Shown: positions 1 to 9,311, counted from the stretch's first letter. The stretch: 64,000 nt of DNA from Methylobacterium sp. E-005 (GCF_022829725.1 NZ_JAKSYG010000171.1:62001-126000), one strand, 5' to 3'. The notes: generated by a model from the letters alone, not told the origin. Translations and numbers: made by a program.

Positions 1-375
1 GAGCGTCGTATGGATGCGCAGGACCTCGTCGATCTGCCGCCCGATCGTGTGGAGCGGGTTCAGGGCCGTCATGGGCTCCTGGAAGATCATCGCGATGCGC
101 GCACCCCGGACCTTGCGCATCTGACGCGGGGTGATCGCGGCGAGATCCGCGCCCTCGAACAGGATGCGCCCGCCGGCCACGCGCACCCGTGGCCCCGGGA
201 GCAGGCCGAGGATCGCGCGCGCCACCATCGACTTGCCCGATCCGCTCTCGCCGATCAGGCAGGTGACCGCGCCGGGCCGCAGGACGAGATCCAGATCGGT
301 GACGGCATTCGGCCGGTCCGCGCCGGGCGGCAGCGTGATCGTCAGATTCTCGATCTCGAGGACGGCGTCGCTCAT
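1..375 (-). CDS. Peptide-type ABC transporter ATP-binding protein (partial, C-terminus outside window)
   Basis: Nucleotide-binding subunit of a dipeptide/oligopeptide (DppD/OppD) importer; it hydrolyses ATP at the inner face of the membrane. The 125 visible codons carry Walker A GESGSGKS (residues 42-49) and a Q-loop FQEPMTALNP around Gln99, both typical of the DppD branch. The gene reads off the left edge, so the signature motif and Walker B are not visible. The ATG overlaps the stop of the upstream permease by four bases (ATGA), so translation is probably coupled. Substrate cannot be read from this subunit. Confidence 0.9.
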   Translation of the reverse strand, partial: MSDAVLEIENLTITLPPGADRPNAVTDLDLVLRPGAVTCLIGESGSGKSMVARAILGLLPGPRVRVAGGRILFEGADLAAITPRQMRKVRGARIAMIFQEPMTALNPLHTIGRQIDEVLRIHTTL

Positions 376-1199
376 CGCTCTCGGAGCCTCGGGTTCAGGA
401 CCTCGTTCAGGCCATCCCCGACGAGGTTGATGGCGAGGACGGTCAGCAGGATCGCCAGCCCGGGGAAGGTGCAGATCCACCACGCCGACCGGAGGACCGC
501 GCGGCCCGAGCTGATGATCAGGCCCCAGCTCATCACGTTGGGATCGCCGAGGCCCAGGAAGGCGAGCCCCGCCTCGATCAGGATTGCCGTGCCGATCAGG
601 AGCGTGCCGACCGCGATGATCGCCGCAGTGCAGTTCGGCAGCATGTGGCGGAAGACGATGCGGGCGTCGCCCGCCCCGAGGCCGTCGCAGGCCAGCACGA
701 ACTCGCGGCCTCCGAGCGCCACGAACTCTCCGCGCACGAGCCGGGCGATGCCCGGCCAGGAGACCGCCACGATGGCCACGACCTCGCTGAAGAGCGACGG
801 CGACAGGATCGCCACGATCAGGATCGCCAGCACGAAGGCGGAGATCGTCTGGAAGAACTCCGTCAGCCGCATCAGCGCGACCTCGACGCCGCCCCGGTAG
901 TAGCCGGCGAGCCCGCCGATCAGGGTCCCGAGCAGGATCGCCGCCCCGGTCGCGCTGAGGCCGATGATCAGGGAGGTGCGGGCGCCGTACGCGATCTCGG
1001 CGGCGACGTCCCGGCCCAGCGTGTCGGTGCCGAGCAGAAACGGGCCGCCTGGCGGCTGGAGGGCCGGGCCGACGAGGGCGAACGGATCGCCCGGATAGAG
1101 GAGCGGCGTCAGCGCCACGAGGACGACCAGCCCGAGGAGAACCGCCGCCCCCGCGAGCGCGAGGCGGTTGCGCGCGAACCGCGCCAAGCCCATGCGCAT
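372..1199 (-). CDS. Peptide-type ABC transporter permease, DppC family
   Basis: Inner-membrane permease of 275 residues, usual for DppC/OppC. The N-terminus has one membrane segment (about 12-34), followed by the conserved stretch FLLGTDTLGRDVAAEIAYGA typical of DppC, and the C-terminal half holds the remaining helices with an EAA-type loop (around GAGDARIVFRHMLPN). Two bases separate it from the preceding permease and its stop overlaps the start of the ATPase, so binding protein, two permeases and ATPase form one transcript. Family assignment is firm; peptides are only the default substrate, and the neighbouring GMC oxidoreductase hints at another small molecule. Confidence 0.92.
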   Translation of the reverse strand: MRMGLARFARNRLALAGAAVLLGLVVLVALTPLLYPGDPFALVGPALQPPGGPFLLGTDTLGRDVAAEIAYGARTSLIIGLSATGAAILLGTLIGGLAGYYRGGVEVALMRLTEFFQTISAFVLAILIVAILSPSLFSEVVAIVAVSWPGIARLVRGEFVALGGREFVLACDGLGAGDARIVFRHMLPNCTAAIIAVGTLLIGTAILIEAGLAFLGLGDPNVMSWGLIISSGRAVLRSAWWICTFPGLAILLTVLAINLVGDGLNEVLNPRLRER

Positions 1200-1201
1200 C
1201 G

Positions 1202-2173
1202 CTAGAGCTCCAGCCGCGGATCGAGGCAGACGTAGACGAGGTCGACCGCGAGATTGATCACGACCACGAGGCAGGCCGAGACGAAGAAGATGCCGAGGAG
1301 CAGGTTCAGGTCGCGCGACTGGAGCGCGTTGAAGGCCAGCGTGCCGACCCCGGGCCAGCCGAACACCGTCTCGACCACGATCGAGCCGCCGATCAGGTTA
1401 CCGGCCTGCACGCCCGCCATGGTGACCACCGGCAGCAGCGCGTTGCGCAGGACGTGCCCGGTCATCACCCGGGCCTCGGTCTGGCCCTTGGCGCGGGCGG
1501 TGGTGACGTAGTCCATGCCGACCTGTTCCAGCACGGAGGCACGCATCACCCGGGCGTAGACGGCGAGGTAGAACAGCGCGAGCGCGACGGCCGGCATGAC
1601 GAGGTGGCGGCCGACGTCCCAGACCTCGTCCCAGCCCTCATTGTCGGCGCCGACCGTGTCGTAGCCGCTGGTGGGCAGCCAGCCGAGGCGGATGGCGAAG
1701 ACCACGATCATCATCAGCCCGAGCCAGAAGCCCGGGGTCGCGTAGGCCACGAGGCTGATGAGGGAGATCACCGCGTCGCGCCAGGCATTGCGCCCGGTCG
1801 CCGCCACGAGGCCCAGCAGCGTGCCGATCAGCAACGCGGCCGCGAAGGCGGTGAGCATCAGCAGCCCGGTGGGCCAGAGCCGGTCGACGATCAGGCTCCC
1901 CACCGGGCTGTCGTTGCGGAACGAGTAGCCGAGATCGAGGTGGAGCATGTTCAGCAGGTAGACGCCGAACTGCGTGGCGAGCGGCTGGTCGAGGCCGAAC
2001 TTGTGGCGCAGCTGCTCCATGTATTCGGGGCTGGCCGCCCCGCTCTCGCCCGCCAGCACGGAGGCCGCATCGCCGGGGGCGAGGTGGATCAGGAAGAAGT
2101 TGAGCACGACGATGCCGAGCACCACCGGGATCGCCAGCAGCAACCGGTAACCGAGGAAACGCGCGAGCCGCAC
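1202..2173 (-). CDS. Peptide-type ABC transporter permease, DppB family
   Basis: Inner-membrane permease of 323 residues. The N-terminus RLLLAIPVVLGIVVLNFFLI is the first membrane helix, followed by HLAPGDAAS, the hallmark of DppB-type permeases, and the C-terminal GGSIVVETVFGWPGVGTLAF is the conserved segment near the last helices. The start codon is GTG, four bases after the TAG of the binding-protein gene, so it is the second gene of the dppABCD-like unit. It pairs with the DppC-like permease downstream to form the channel. Confidence 0.92.
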   Translation of the reverse strand: MRLARFLGYRLLLAIPVVLGIVVLNFFLIHLAPGDAASVLAGESGAASPEYMEQLRHKFGLDQPLATQFGVYLLNMLHLDLGYSFRNDSPVGSLIVDRLWPTGLLMLTAFAAALLIGTLLGLVAATGRNAWRDAVISLISLVAYATPGFWLGLMMIVVFAIRLGWLPTSGYDTVGADNEGWDEVWDVGRHLVMPAVALALFYLAVYARVMRASVLEQVGMDYVTTARAKGQTEARVMTGHVLRNALLPVVTMAGVQAGNLIGGSIVVETVFGWPGVGTLAFNALQSRDLNLLLGIFFVSACLVVVINLAVDLVYVCLDPRLEL

Positions 2174-2177
2174 GGGA

Positions 2178-3845
2178 CTACTTGTCCATCCAGGCCCGCT
2201 CGAAGGCTTGCTGGGTTCCGAGGGGGCCGGTCGTGTGGTCCTTGAGGCGGCGGTTGAAGACGCTGACGTATTGCACGTCGATGAGCCAGATCATCGGGCT
2301 GTCTTCCGCCAGGATCTGCTGGACCTTCTTGTAGAGCGCGGCGCGCTTCTCCGGGTCCGGCTCGCGCGCGCCCTCGCCGAGCATGCGGTCGACCTCGGGA
2401 TTGCTGTAGAAGGTGTCGTTGACGAAGGTCACGCCCTTGCGGATCTGGCTGGTGAGGAACTGCTTGTTCAGCCCGTAGACCGGGTCGACGCCCTGGCTGA
2501 GGAAGGGCTCGTTCAGGTCGTAATCGTAGTTCGTGTAGACGCGCCGCAGCCAGGTCGCGGTGTCCTCGGAGCGGAGCGTCACGGCGATGCCCACGATGGC
2601 GAGCGCCTGCTTCAGGTACTCGGCCTGCCGCAGCCACTGCTCGCCGAAGGAATTGACCTCCAGGTGCAGGGCGAAGCGGGTTCCGTCCGCGCCGCGCGGG
2701 GCGCCGGCCTGATCGAGCAGCTTGTTGGCGATGTCCAGCCGGTCCGGCACGTCGTACTGGCGCACGTCGTCGGTGTAGAGGCCGGCGGTCTTGAATTTGC
2801 GGCTGAGCGGGCCGGTGGCGGGCTGGCCGTAGCCGAACATCACGTCCTTGAGGATGACCTTGCGGTCGATGGCGTAGGCGATCGCCTGGCGCACGTCCTT
2901 CTTCTGGAGATGCGGGTGACGGCCGTTCAGCTCCAGGACGCTCTGGGCCGGCGTCATCTCGTAGCCCTTGGTCGTCAGGTCGAGGATCGGGTTGGTCTTC
3001 ATCCGCGCGAGGTCGGCGTAGTTCACCGCGCTGTAGCCGGCGAAATGCGCCTCCCCCGCCTCCATGGCGGCCGAGCGCGTGGCCGCGTCCGGGATGAACC
3101 GGGCGACGATCCGGTTGAGATACGGCAGGCCGGGCTTCCAATAATTCTCGTTGCGATCGAGGCGCACGAACTGGCCGCGTTCCCAGCTCGTGAACTTGAA
3201 CGGGCCGGTGCCGATCGGCTTGTTGGCGCTGGGGTTCTGCAGGACGTCCGTGCCCTCGAAGACCGAGCGGCACAGGATCGGCAGGTCGCGCCCGGACAGC
3301 GCCTTCATGATGTAGGGCGCGGGATTGGCCAGCCGCAGCACCGCGGTCATCGGGTCCGGCGTGTCGACGGCGACCAGCTCCGCGAGCATGACCGGCGCGA
3401 TCGGATTGTACTTCTTCAGGATCTCCATGAAGGAATACTGGACGTCGGCGCTGGTGAACGGCTTGCCGTTGTGGAAGGTCACGCCGTCCTGAAGCTTGAA
3501 CGTGATGGTCTTGCCGTCGGGCGCGACCTCCCACGACTTCGCGAGGTTCGGCTGCGGGTTCTGGTCCCAGTCGTAGGTGCACAGACCCTCGTAGACCTGC
3601 GTGGCGATCGGCGGGATGTTGCCCGCCGACACCGCGTAATGGGCCAGGGTCGAGGGTTCCGGATGGACGATCATCACCATCGTGCCCCCGCGCTTCGGCT
3701 CGGCGGCCTGTGCGCCGCTCGCGGCCACCGCCAGGCCGAGGGGAAGCGCCAGAACCGTGCGGCGGGAAAGATCAGTCGCGTCGAACGTGCGGGACAAGCC
3801 AGAGGACTCCTGAAGCGTCCAGCCCGTTCGCAACACGCGTGCCAT
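2178..3845 (-). CDS. Family-5 extracellular solute-binding protein (peptide-type), Tat-exported
   Basis: Periplasmic binding protein of 555 residues that should feed the permeases encoded just downstream. A twin-arginine-like stretch SRRTVLALPLGLAVAASG (about residues 27-44) precedes an Ala-X-Ala cleavage region, so export by the Tat system is likely. The mature part shows the family-5 pattern: LAKSWEVAPDGKTITFKLQ, FHNGKPFTSADVQYSF and KPIGTGPFKFTSW. The start gives an N-terminal extension of about 25 residues before the signal, so a later start is possible. A second, different family-5 protein lies upstream beyond the GMC oxidoreductase gene. Confidence 0.9.
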   Translation of the reverse strand: MARVLRTGWTLQESSGLSRTFDATDLSRRTVLALPLGLAVAASGAQAAEPKRGGTMVMIVHPEPSTLAHYAVSAGNIPPIATQVYEGLCTYDWDQNPQPNLAKSWEVAPDGKTITFKLQDGVTFHNGKPFTSADVQYSFMEILKKYNPIAPVMLAELVAVDTPDPMTAVLRLANPAPYIMKALSGRDLPILCRSVFEGTDVLQNPSANKPIGTGPFKFTSWERGQFVRLDRNENYWKPGLPYLNRIVARFIPDAATRSAAMEAGEAHFAGYSAVNYADLARMKTNPILDLTTKGYEMTPAQSVLELNGRHPHLQKKDVRQAIAYAIDRKVILKDVMFGYGQPATGPLSRKFKTAGLYTDDVRQYDVPDRLDIANKLLDQAGAPRGADGTRFALHLEVNSFGEQWLRQAEYLKQALAIVGIAVTLRSEDTATWLRRVYTNYDYDLNEPFLSQGVDPVYGLNKQFLTSQIRKGVTFVNDTFYSNPEVDRMLGEGAREPDPEKRAALYKKVQQILAEDSPMIWLIDVQYVSVFNRRLKDHTTGPLGTQQAFERAWMDK

Positions 3846-4098
3846 ACAGATGCGATGGAGACGAATCCGTTACGTCGCAAGAGTGTGGGTATTATTTCGC
3901 GCAACAGTCGCTTGCGCTGAAAGATCAAGCACATCATCGAACCGACTGTGCTCGATACGGGGGTCATGATGGCCAGTTCGGCCGACCGGCGGCGGGCCGG
4001 CACGACGCCATCCCGACGATCAGGCGGCGCGCATCCGAATGCGAGACGGGCGCATGCCTAAGAACCGGGGAAACGCCACCGCCACGGGTTCAATACGA

Positions 4099-5682
4099 TC
4101 ACGTCCGCGCCTCCCGCATCCGCCGCGCGAGGTTCTCGCCGATCATCACGCAGGTGAAGTGCAGGTTGGCCCGGCAATCGCTCGGCATGATGGAGGCATC
4201 GCACACCCGCAGCCCGTCGAGTCCCCGGACCTTGAGGTCGGGATCGACGACACCGGACGCGTCCTGCCAGCCGGTCATCCGGCACGTGCCGGCGGCGTGC
4301 TGGATGTCCCCGGCCTCGGCGAGCATCAGGGCGTCGAGCTCATCGTCAGGGAGGCGCGCGGCGTCGCCGATCGGAAGCGGGCTCTCGCCGAACCGGATCG
4401 CCGTCGCGAGACCGGCCAGGGCCGGATGCTGCGACAGGCCCGCGAGGCGGCGCACCGCGTCGCGCATCCGCAGGCGGTCCCGCGGGTCGTCGAGCATGTT
4501 CTCCTCGATGACCGGGTTGGCCTCCGGATCGGCCGCGGTGAGGTGCAGCGTCCCGCGCGAGAACGCGTCGTAGAGGCCGACGCCGATCGCGCCCTGCGGC
4601 GTCGGCTCCGGGCCGGTCAGGGTCCGGTGGTTGTAGGAGACGAAGATCATGTCGCGCTCCCCACCGCCCGCGAGGCCGCTCGAATAGGTAACGCAGCAAT
4701 TGGTGTGGCGCGCATCCAGGCCGAGGGCCCGGTGTTCCGGCTTCAGATCGAGGGTCGCCCGCAGGATCGGATGGTCCATGAAGTTGCGGCCCACTGCCTC
4801 CTGCGCCTGCCGGACCGGGATGCCGAGGGCCCGCAGCGGCTCGGCCGGTCCGATCCCGGACCGCATCAGGATGGCCGGGGAGTGGACGGCTCCGGCGCAC
4901 AGGACGATCTTCCGGCCCCGGATCTCGGTCCAGGGCTCCGTGCCGAAGCGGACGCGCAGGCCGACCGCCCGGCTTCCCTCGAACAGGACGTGGTCGACCA
5001 GGGCTTCGCAGCGGATCTCGAGATTCGGCCGGTCGCGCGCCGGTTCCAGGTAGCCGTCATTGGTGGTGACCCGGTGACCGTCGCGGCTGTTGATCGGGTT
5101 GCACGAGGCGCCCTCGCCCGTCGGCGCATTGAGGTCCGCCTTCCAGGGATGGCCGGCCGCCAGGGCGGCCGCACGTAGCCCCAGATCCACGGCGCCCCAG
5201 GCCTCCGGCCTGGCGCGGTAGACCGGGAGCGGACCGCCGCGCCGGGCGCCGTCCGCGGTGCCGAACTCGGCATCGTCCTCGATCCGGTCGAACAGGGGCA
5301 TCACATCCGCGGCCGACCAGCCGGTGCAGCCCTGCGCCGCCCAGGCGTCGAAGGCCGCGGGCACGCCGCGGATCGCGATCTGGGCGTTGACCGTCGAGCT
5401 GCCGCCGAGCGCGCGGCCGCGCCAGTAGAAGCGGGGCTCCTGCACGCGGGTCCGCCGGCTCATCAGCCCCGGCCATTGCCAGTCCGCCTGATGGGCCAGG
5501 TCATACATGAACGGGATGATGTTGGCGGAGCGCAGCGCCGGCGGCGCATCGGCGGAGCGCCAGTCGCGCCCGGCCTCCAGCAGGAGCACCCGGCGGTGCG
5601 GATCCTCCGAGAGGCGGGCTGCCAGAGCCGCCCCGGCGGAGCCGGCGCCGACCACGATGACATCGTACGGGGCTGCGCTCAT
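4099..5682 (-). CDS. GMC-family flavin oxidoreductase
   Basis: FAD-dependent alcohol or aldehyde oxidoreductase of 527 residues related to choline dehydrogenase. The dinucleotide-binding motif VVGAGSAGAALAARLSE is at the N-terminus (about 9-25), GMC signature 1 reads RGRALGGSSTVNAQ and signature 2 GAVHSPAILMRSGIGP. Near the end are QHAAGTCRMT and DASIMPSDCRANLHF, where the catalytic His/Asn region of the family lies. The start was set at the ATG that overlaps the upstream stop by four bases; the open frame continues upstream but inside the binding-protein gene. Placed between two solute-binding proteins, it probably oxidises a compound taken up by this importer. Substrate unknown. Confidence 0.9.
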   Translation of the reverse strand: MSAAPYDVIVVGAGSAGAALAARLSEDPHRRVLLLEAGRDWRSADAPPALRSANIIPFMYDLAHQADWQWPGLMSRRTRVQEPRFYWRGRALGGSSTVNAQIAIRGVPAAFDAWAAQGCTGWSAADVMPLFDRIEDDAEFGTADGARRGGPLPVYRARPEAWGAVDLGLRAAALAAGHPWKADLNAPTGEGASCNPINSRDGHRVTTNDGYLEPARDRPNLEIRCEALVDHVLFEGSRAVGLRVRFGTEPWTEIRGRKIVLCAGAVHSPAILMRSGIGPAEPLRALGIPVRQAQEAVGRNFMDHPILRATLDLKPEHRALGLDARHTNCCVTYSSGLAGGGERDMIFVSYNHRTLTGPEPTPQGAIGVGLYDAFSRGTLHLTAADPEANPVIEENMLDDPRDRLRMRDAVRRLAGLSQHPALAGLATAIRFGESPLPIGDAARLPDDELDALMLAEAGDIQHAAGTCRMTGWQDASGVVDPDLKVRGLDGLRVCDASIMPSDCRANLHFTCVMIGENLARRMREART

Positions 5683-7238
5683 GGCTTGGCGACGTTCCAG
5701 AAGAGCGGGATGGCGGAGGGGATCAGCCCGGTGAGCGACGTCCGGTAGGCTGCGGGCTGCGCGAACTGGCCGAACGGGACGACCAGCCCCTCGCCGTAGA
5801 CGATGGTCTGGATCTCGCCCGCGATGGCGCGCCGTCTGTCGAGATCCGGCTCGCGGGCGAAGCGGTCGAACAGGGCGACCATACGCGGGTCGCACATGAA
5901 GCCGGAACTCGCCGCGTCCTTGCAGTTGAAGTTGATCGCGGAATTCGTCAGCGGCGAGCTCAGGTCGAGGCCCAGCGCGTGGATGCCGAAGAGGCTCCAG
6001 CCGGTCTTCTTGGTGCGCCGGGCGAGCAGGGCTGCCCAATCCATGACCTGCAGGTCCACGGTGAAGCCGGCCTGCTTCAGCCGGTCGGCCAGGATGGTCG
6101 AGGATACGCGCGCCGCCTCGAGATCGTTGGCCACCATCACGATCACCGGCTCGCCCTTGTAGGCGGTCGCCTTCAGGGCAGCCCGGGCCGCCGCCACCGA
6201 GGGGTCGTGCAGGAGCTCCGTCCCGACATGGGTCTCGTAGGGCGAGCCGCAGATGAAGAAGGCGTCGCAGGTCTGGGAGAAGCGGGGGTCGAGGCCGAAC
6301 CCGTCCAGAACCTCGCGCTGATCGACGAGCCGCAGCAGCACGCGCCGGATCGCCGGATCGTCGAAGGGCTTGGACGCCGTGTTGATGCGATAGTGGCCCG
6401 TGAACCTGTGCGGGCCGGTGAAGTTCATCACCGCCAAGCTCGTATTGGCCTCGATCTGACCGATCAGGTCGAACGGCGCGTACTGCATGTAGTCGATCTC
6501 GCCCGCGCCGAGGGCGCCCGTCGCCGTGGCCCCGTCGGGGATGACGCGGATGTCGAGGGCGTCGACCTTCACGACCTTGCCGCCCGCGAGGAAGTCGGCC
6601 GGCTCGGGACGCGGCCGATAGTCAGGGTTCCGGCGCAGCCGCATGTGGTCGCCGGGGATGTGGGCCGCGCGGTCGTAGACGAACGGACCGGATCCCACGA
6701 CCTCCGTGAGCTGCGTCGTGGGGGGCGTCGCGGCAAGCCGCGCCGGCATGATGAACGGCGTGGGGCTCGACGTCGTACCGAGCGTGTCGAGGACGAGGCC
6801 GTAGGGCTCCCGCAGCGTCAGCACGAGGGTCCGGTCGTCCGCGGCCTCAAGGCTGGCGGTCACGTCCATGAGCCGGCCGCCCAGCGCGCTGCGGGCCGCC
6901 CAGCGCTTCAGTGAGGCGACGCAGTCGGCGGCCCGGACCGGCGCGCCGTCGTGGAAGCGCAGCCCGTCGCGCAGGGTGAAGCGCCACGTCAGCCGGTCAT
7001 CCGACACCGACCACGTGTCGACCATCTGCGGCCGGAACACGCCCGCCGCATCCGGCGCGAACAGCGTGTCGTACACCATGTAGCCGAAGGTCCGCGTGAT
7101 GTAGGCCGTGGTGAAGTAGGGATCGAGGGTGACGATCTCGGCTTCCAGCACCGCCTTCACCGTCGTTTCCGCGCGGCCGGAGACCGGCGCAAGCAGCGCC
7201 ACGGCCGCGAGAAGGCCGGAAAACCAAGATCGTCGCAT
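5679..7238 (-). CDS. Family-5 extracellular solute-binding protein, second copy
   Basis: Periplasmic binding protein of 519 residues with a Sec-type signal peptide (MRRSWFSGLLAAVALLAPVS, then GRA before the predicted cut). The mature N-terminus TVKAVLEAEIVTLDPYF and the later LTWRFTLRDGLRFHDGAPV are family-5 patterns. The start was chosen for the signal peptide and for an AAAGGGTG ribosome site just upstream. It is the first gene of the minus-strand run and is coupled to the GMC oxidoreductase by an ATGA overlap. It is clearly different in sequence from the binding protein at 2178-3845, so the importer may serve two ligands. Confidence 0.9.
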   Translation of the reverse strand: MRRSWFSGLLAAVALLAPVSGRAETTVKAVLEAEIVTLDPYFTTAYITRTFGYMVYDTLFAPDAAGVFRPQMVDTWSVSDDRLTWRFTLRDGLRFHDGAPVRAADCVASLKRWAARSALGGRLMDVTASLEAADDRTLVLTLREPYGLVLDTLGTTSSPTPFIMPARLAATPPTTQLTEVVGSGPFVYDRAAHIPGDHMRLRRNPDYRPRPEPADFLAGGKVVKVDALDIRVIPDGATATGALGAGEIDYMQYAPFDLIGQIEANTSLAVMNFTGPHRFTGHYRINTASKPFDDPAIRRVLLRLVDQREVLDGFGLDPRFSQTCDAFFICGSPYETHVGTELLHDPSVAAARAALKATAYKGEPVIVMVANDLEAARVSSTILADRLKQAGFTVDLQVMDWAALLARRTKKTGWSLFGIHALGLDLSSPLTNSAINFNCKDAASSGFMCDPRMVALFDRFAREPDLDRRRAIAGEIQTIVYGEGLVVPFGQFAQPAAYRTSLTGLIPSAIPLFWNVAKP

Positions 7239-7380
7239 TTTGCATTCACCCTTTGCCTGGGCCGTATAGGCAAACCGGATACCAAGCCGATCCCGCGTGT
7301 CGGCTCGTGATCGGCGGCTTCGGCATGGATGATGCAGAGCCCTTACGGTTTCGAGGTGCGCGCACGATCCAGGGGAAGGC

Positions 7381-8280
7381 ATGGCCTCCGCGAGCGGACG
7401 AATTCTTACTGGGGCCGAGGTGAAAGCGCTGTCGCAGCGCTCGGACGGGCGCGGTGCCGTCCGCCTCGGCGCGCATCTCCTCATGCTGGCCGGATCCGGC
7501 TGGCTGGTCTGGCGCGCGGGGCCCTGGACGCTGCTGCCCGCCATGCTGCTGCTGGGCATCGTGCAATCGGCCCTGTTCGCGCCCATCCACGAGACCATCC
7601 ACCTGACCGCCTTCCGCGCGCGCAGGGCCAATGCGGTCGTCGGCTGGCTGGTGGCCTGCCCGTCGCTGCTGAACTGGCACTTCTACACGGCCTTCCACCT
7701 CGCCCATCATCGCCACACCCAGGATCCCGCGCACGACCCGGAACTGGCGCTGATGCCGCCCTCCACCTTGGACGCCTATGTCTGGCGCGTGCTGGCGCTG
7801 CCCTACTGGCGAACCCGCCTGCAGGTGGCCGCAGCGGGCCTGCGCGGCGATCTGTCTGCCTACCCGTTCATCACCGATCGCGCCGCGCCGCGGATCATCC
7901 GCTCGATCCGGGCGATGTGCGCGGTCCTGCTCGTCGGGGCGGCCCTCGCCGCGGTTCTGGTCGGCTGGTGGGCGCCCCTGGTCTTCTGGATCGGGCCGCA
8001 ACTCCTCGGGCAGCCGTTCCTGCGGCTCTACCTGCTCACCGAGCACACGCTCTGCACGATGGACGACAACGGCCTGACCAACACGCGCACGACCTTGACC
8101 AACGGCCTCATGCGGCTCCTCATGTGGAACATGCCCTTCCACACCGAGCACCACCTCTACCCGTCGATCCCGTTCCACCGCCTCCCGGATGCCCACGCGG
8201 CGATGCGCGCGCGCCTCGGCGTGCTGCAGCGGGGCTACGCCCGCTGGCATGTGGGCTTCGTGCGGACATTGCGCCCGTGA
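7381..8280 (+). CDS. Membrane fatty acid desaturase-type enzyme
   Basis: Membrane di-iron enzyme of 299 residues. The three histidine boxes of the desaturase/hydroxylase superfamily are present: HETIH (70-74), HLAHHRHT (106-113) and HTEHHLYP (about 254-261). Hydrophobic stretches lie at about 32-65, 82-97 and 180-205. The last box and length fit the acyl desaturase or carotenoid ketolase/hydroxylase branches, so the exact substrate is open. It starts 142 bases from the divergent binding-protein gene, and its TGA overlaps the GTG of the next gene (GTGA), suggesting that the two products act together. Confidence 0.85.
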   Translation: MASASGRILTGAEVKALSQRSDGRGAVRLGAHLLMLAGSGWLVWRAGPWTLLPAMLLLGIVQSALFAPIHETIHLTAFRARRANAVVGWLVACPSLLNWHFYTAFHLAHHRHTQDPAHDPELALMPPSTLDAYVWRVLALPYWRTRLQVAAAGLRGDLSAYPFITDRAAPRIIRSIRAMCAVLLVGAALAAVLVGWWAPLVFWIGPQLLGQPFLRLYLLTEHTLCTMDDNGLTNTRTTLTNGLMRLLMWNMPFHTEHHLYPSIPFHRLPDAHAAMRARLGVLQRGYARWHVGFVRTLRP

Positions 8281-9311
8281 GCGGCTGGGCGACGGCCACC
8301 GGAACCTTCGAACTCGGCGACCTGACGCTTCAGTCGGGGTTGATGCTGCCGGGCGCGCAGCTGCGCTGGAAGACGCACGGCACCCTGTCGCCCGGGCGCG
8401 ACAATGTCGTGCTCTACCCGACGAGCTACGGGGCCCAGCATCCGGACCTCGAATGGCTGATCGGCCCCGACGGGGTGCTGGATCCCGGCCGCTGGTTCAT
8501 CGTCATCCCCGACATGTTCGGCAACGGGCTGTCGTCGAGCCCGTCGAACACGCCCGACTGGCCCGCCCTCGTCACCGCCTGGGACAACGTCCACGCGCAA
8601 CGTCGCCTGCTCGCCGAGATGTGGGGGATCGAACGCCTGCACGCCGTCTACGGCTGGTCCATGGGGGCGCAGCAGGCCTATCATTGGGCGGCCCTGTTCC
8701 CCGGGCAGGTGGCCCGCGCGGTGATCAATTGCGGCAGCGCCCGCACCGCCACCCACAACCGCGTGTTCCTGAAGGGCCTCATGGCGGTGCTGGAAGCGGC
8801 GCCGGAGCATCGCGGCGGGGGCCGCTTCTCGGCCGAGCCATCCGCTGCCCTCCGGGCCTTCGGGCGCATCTATGCGGGCTGGGCGCTCAGCCAGGACTTC
8901 TACCGGGCGGACCTCCACCGCACCGCGCTCGGCGCCCCGGACCTCGACAGCTTCCTGCGCACCGACTGGGAGGAGCGTTTCGCCCGCCGCCCCGCGGCCG
9001 ATCTCCACGCGCAGCTCTGCACCTGGGAGGCGGGCGACATCAGCCGCGATCCGCGCTACGGCGGCGACCTCACCCGGGCGCTCAACGCGATCACGGCCCG
9101 GCTGCTGCTGATGCCGGGCGAGACGGATCTCTACTTCCGCGTCGCCGACAACGCCGCCGAACTGCCGCACCTGCGCGACGCCGTCCTGCGGCCGATCCCG
9201 AGCCTCTGGGGCCATCGCGCCGGCAACCCGTCGACCAACCCGGCCGATGCCGCCTTTCTCCGCGACACCGTGCGGACTTTTCTCGCCACGGCCGAAGCGG
9301 GCGCGGCCTGA
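8277..9311 (+). CDS. MetX-like alpha/beta-hydrolase (homoserine O-acetyltransferase family)
   Basis: Alpha/beta-hydrolase of 344 residues in the family that includes homoserine O-acetyltransferase. The nucleophile elbow GWSMG puts the catalytic Ser at about 128, the acid is probably Asp284 in GETDLYF and the base the His of LWGHRAGNP near 313. The N-terminal FELGDLTLQSG and YPTSYGAQH also fit MetX-like proteins. GTG is taken as start because it overlaps the desaturase stop; an in-frame extension upstream lies entirely within the desaturase gene. Pairing with a desaturase rather than methionine genes argues that this is not the biosynthetic MetX. Confidence 0.85.
   Translation: MSGWATATGTFELGDLTLQSGLMLPGAQLRWKTHGTLSPGRDNVVLYPTSYGAQHPDLEWLIGPDGVLDPGRWFIVIPDMFGNGLSSSPSNTPDWPALVTAWDNVHAQRRLLAEMWGIERLHAVYGWSMGAQQAYHWAALFPGQVARAVINCGSARTATHNRVFLKGLMAVLEAAPEHRGGGRFSAEPSAALRAFGRIYAGWALSQDFYRADLHRTALGAPDLDSFLRTDWEERFARRPAADLHAQLCTWEAGDISRDPRYGGDLTRALNAITARLLLMPGETDLYFRVADNAAELPHLRDAVLRPIPSLWGHRAGNPSTNPADAAFLRDTVRTFLATAEAGAA

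Noticed and set aside
2089..3582. Very long open frame inside the binding-protein gene in another frame
   Set aside because: Arg/Ala/Gly-rich translation without any family pattern, fully covered by a real gene; typical of high-GC DNA.
3674..4003. Small minus-strand frame covering the gap before the second binding protein
   Set aside because: No ribosome site or family pattern; mostly overlaps the binding-protein gene out of frame.
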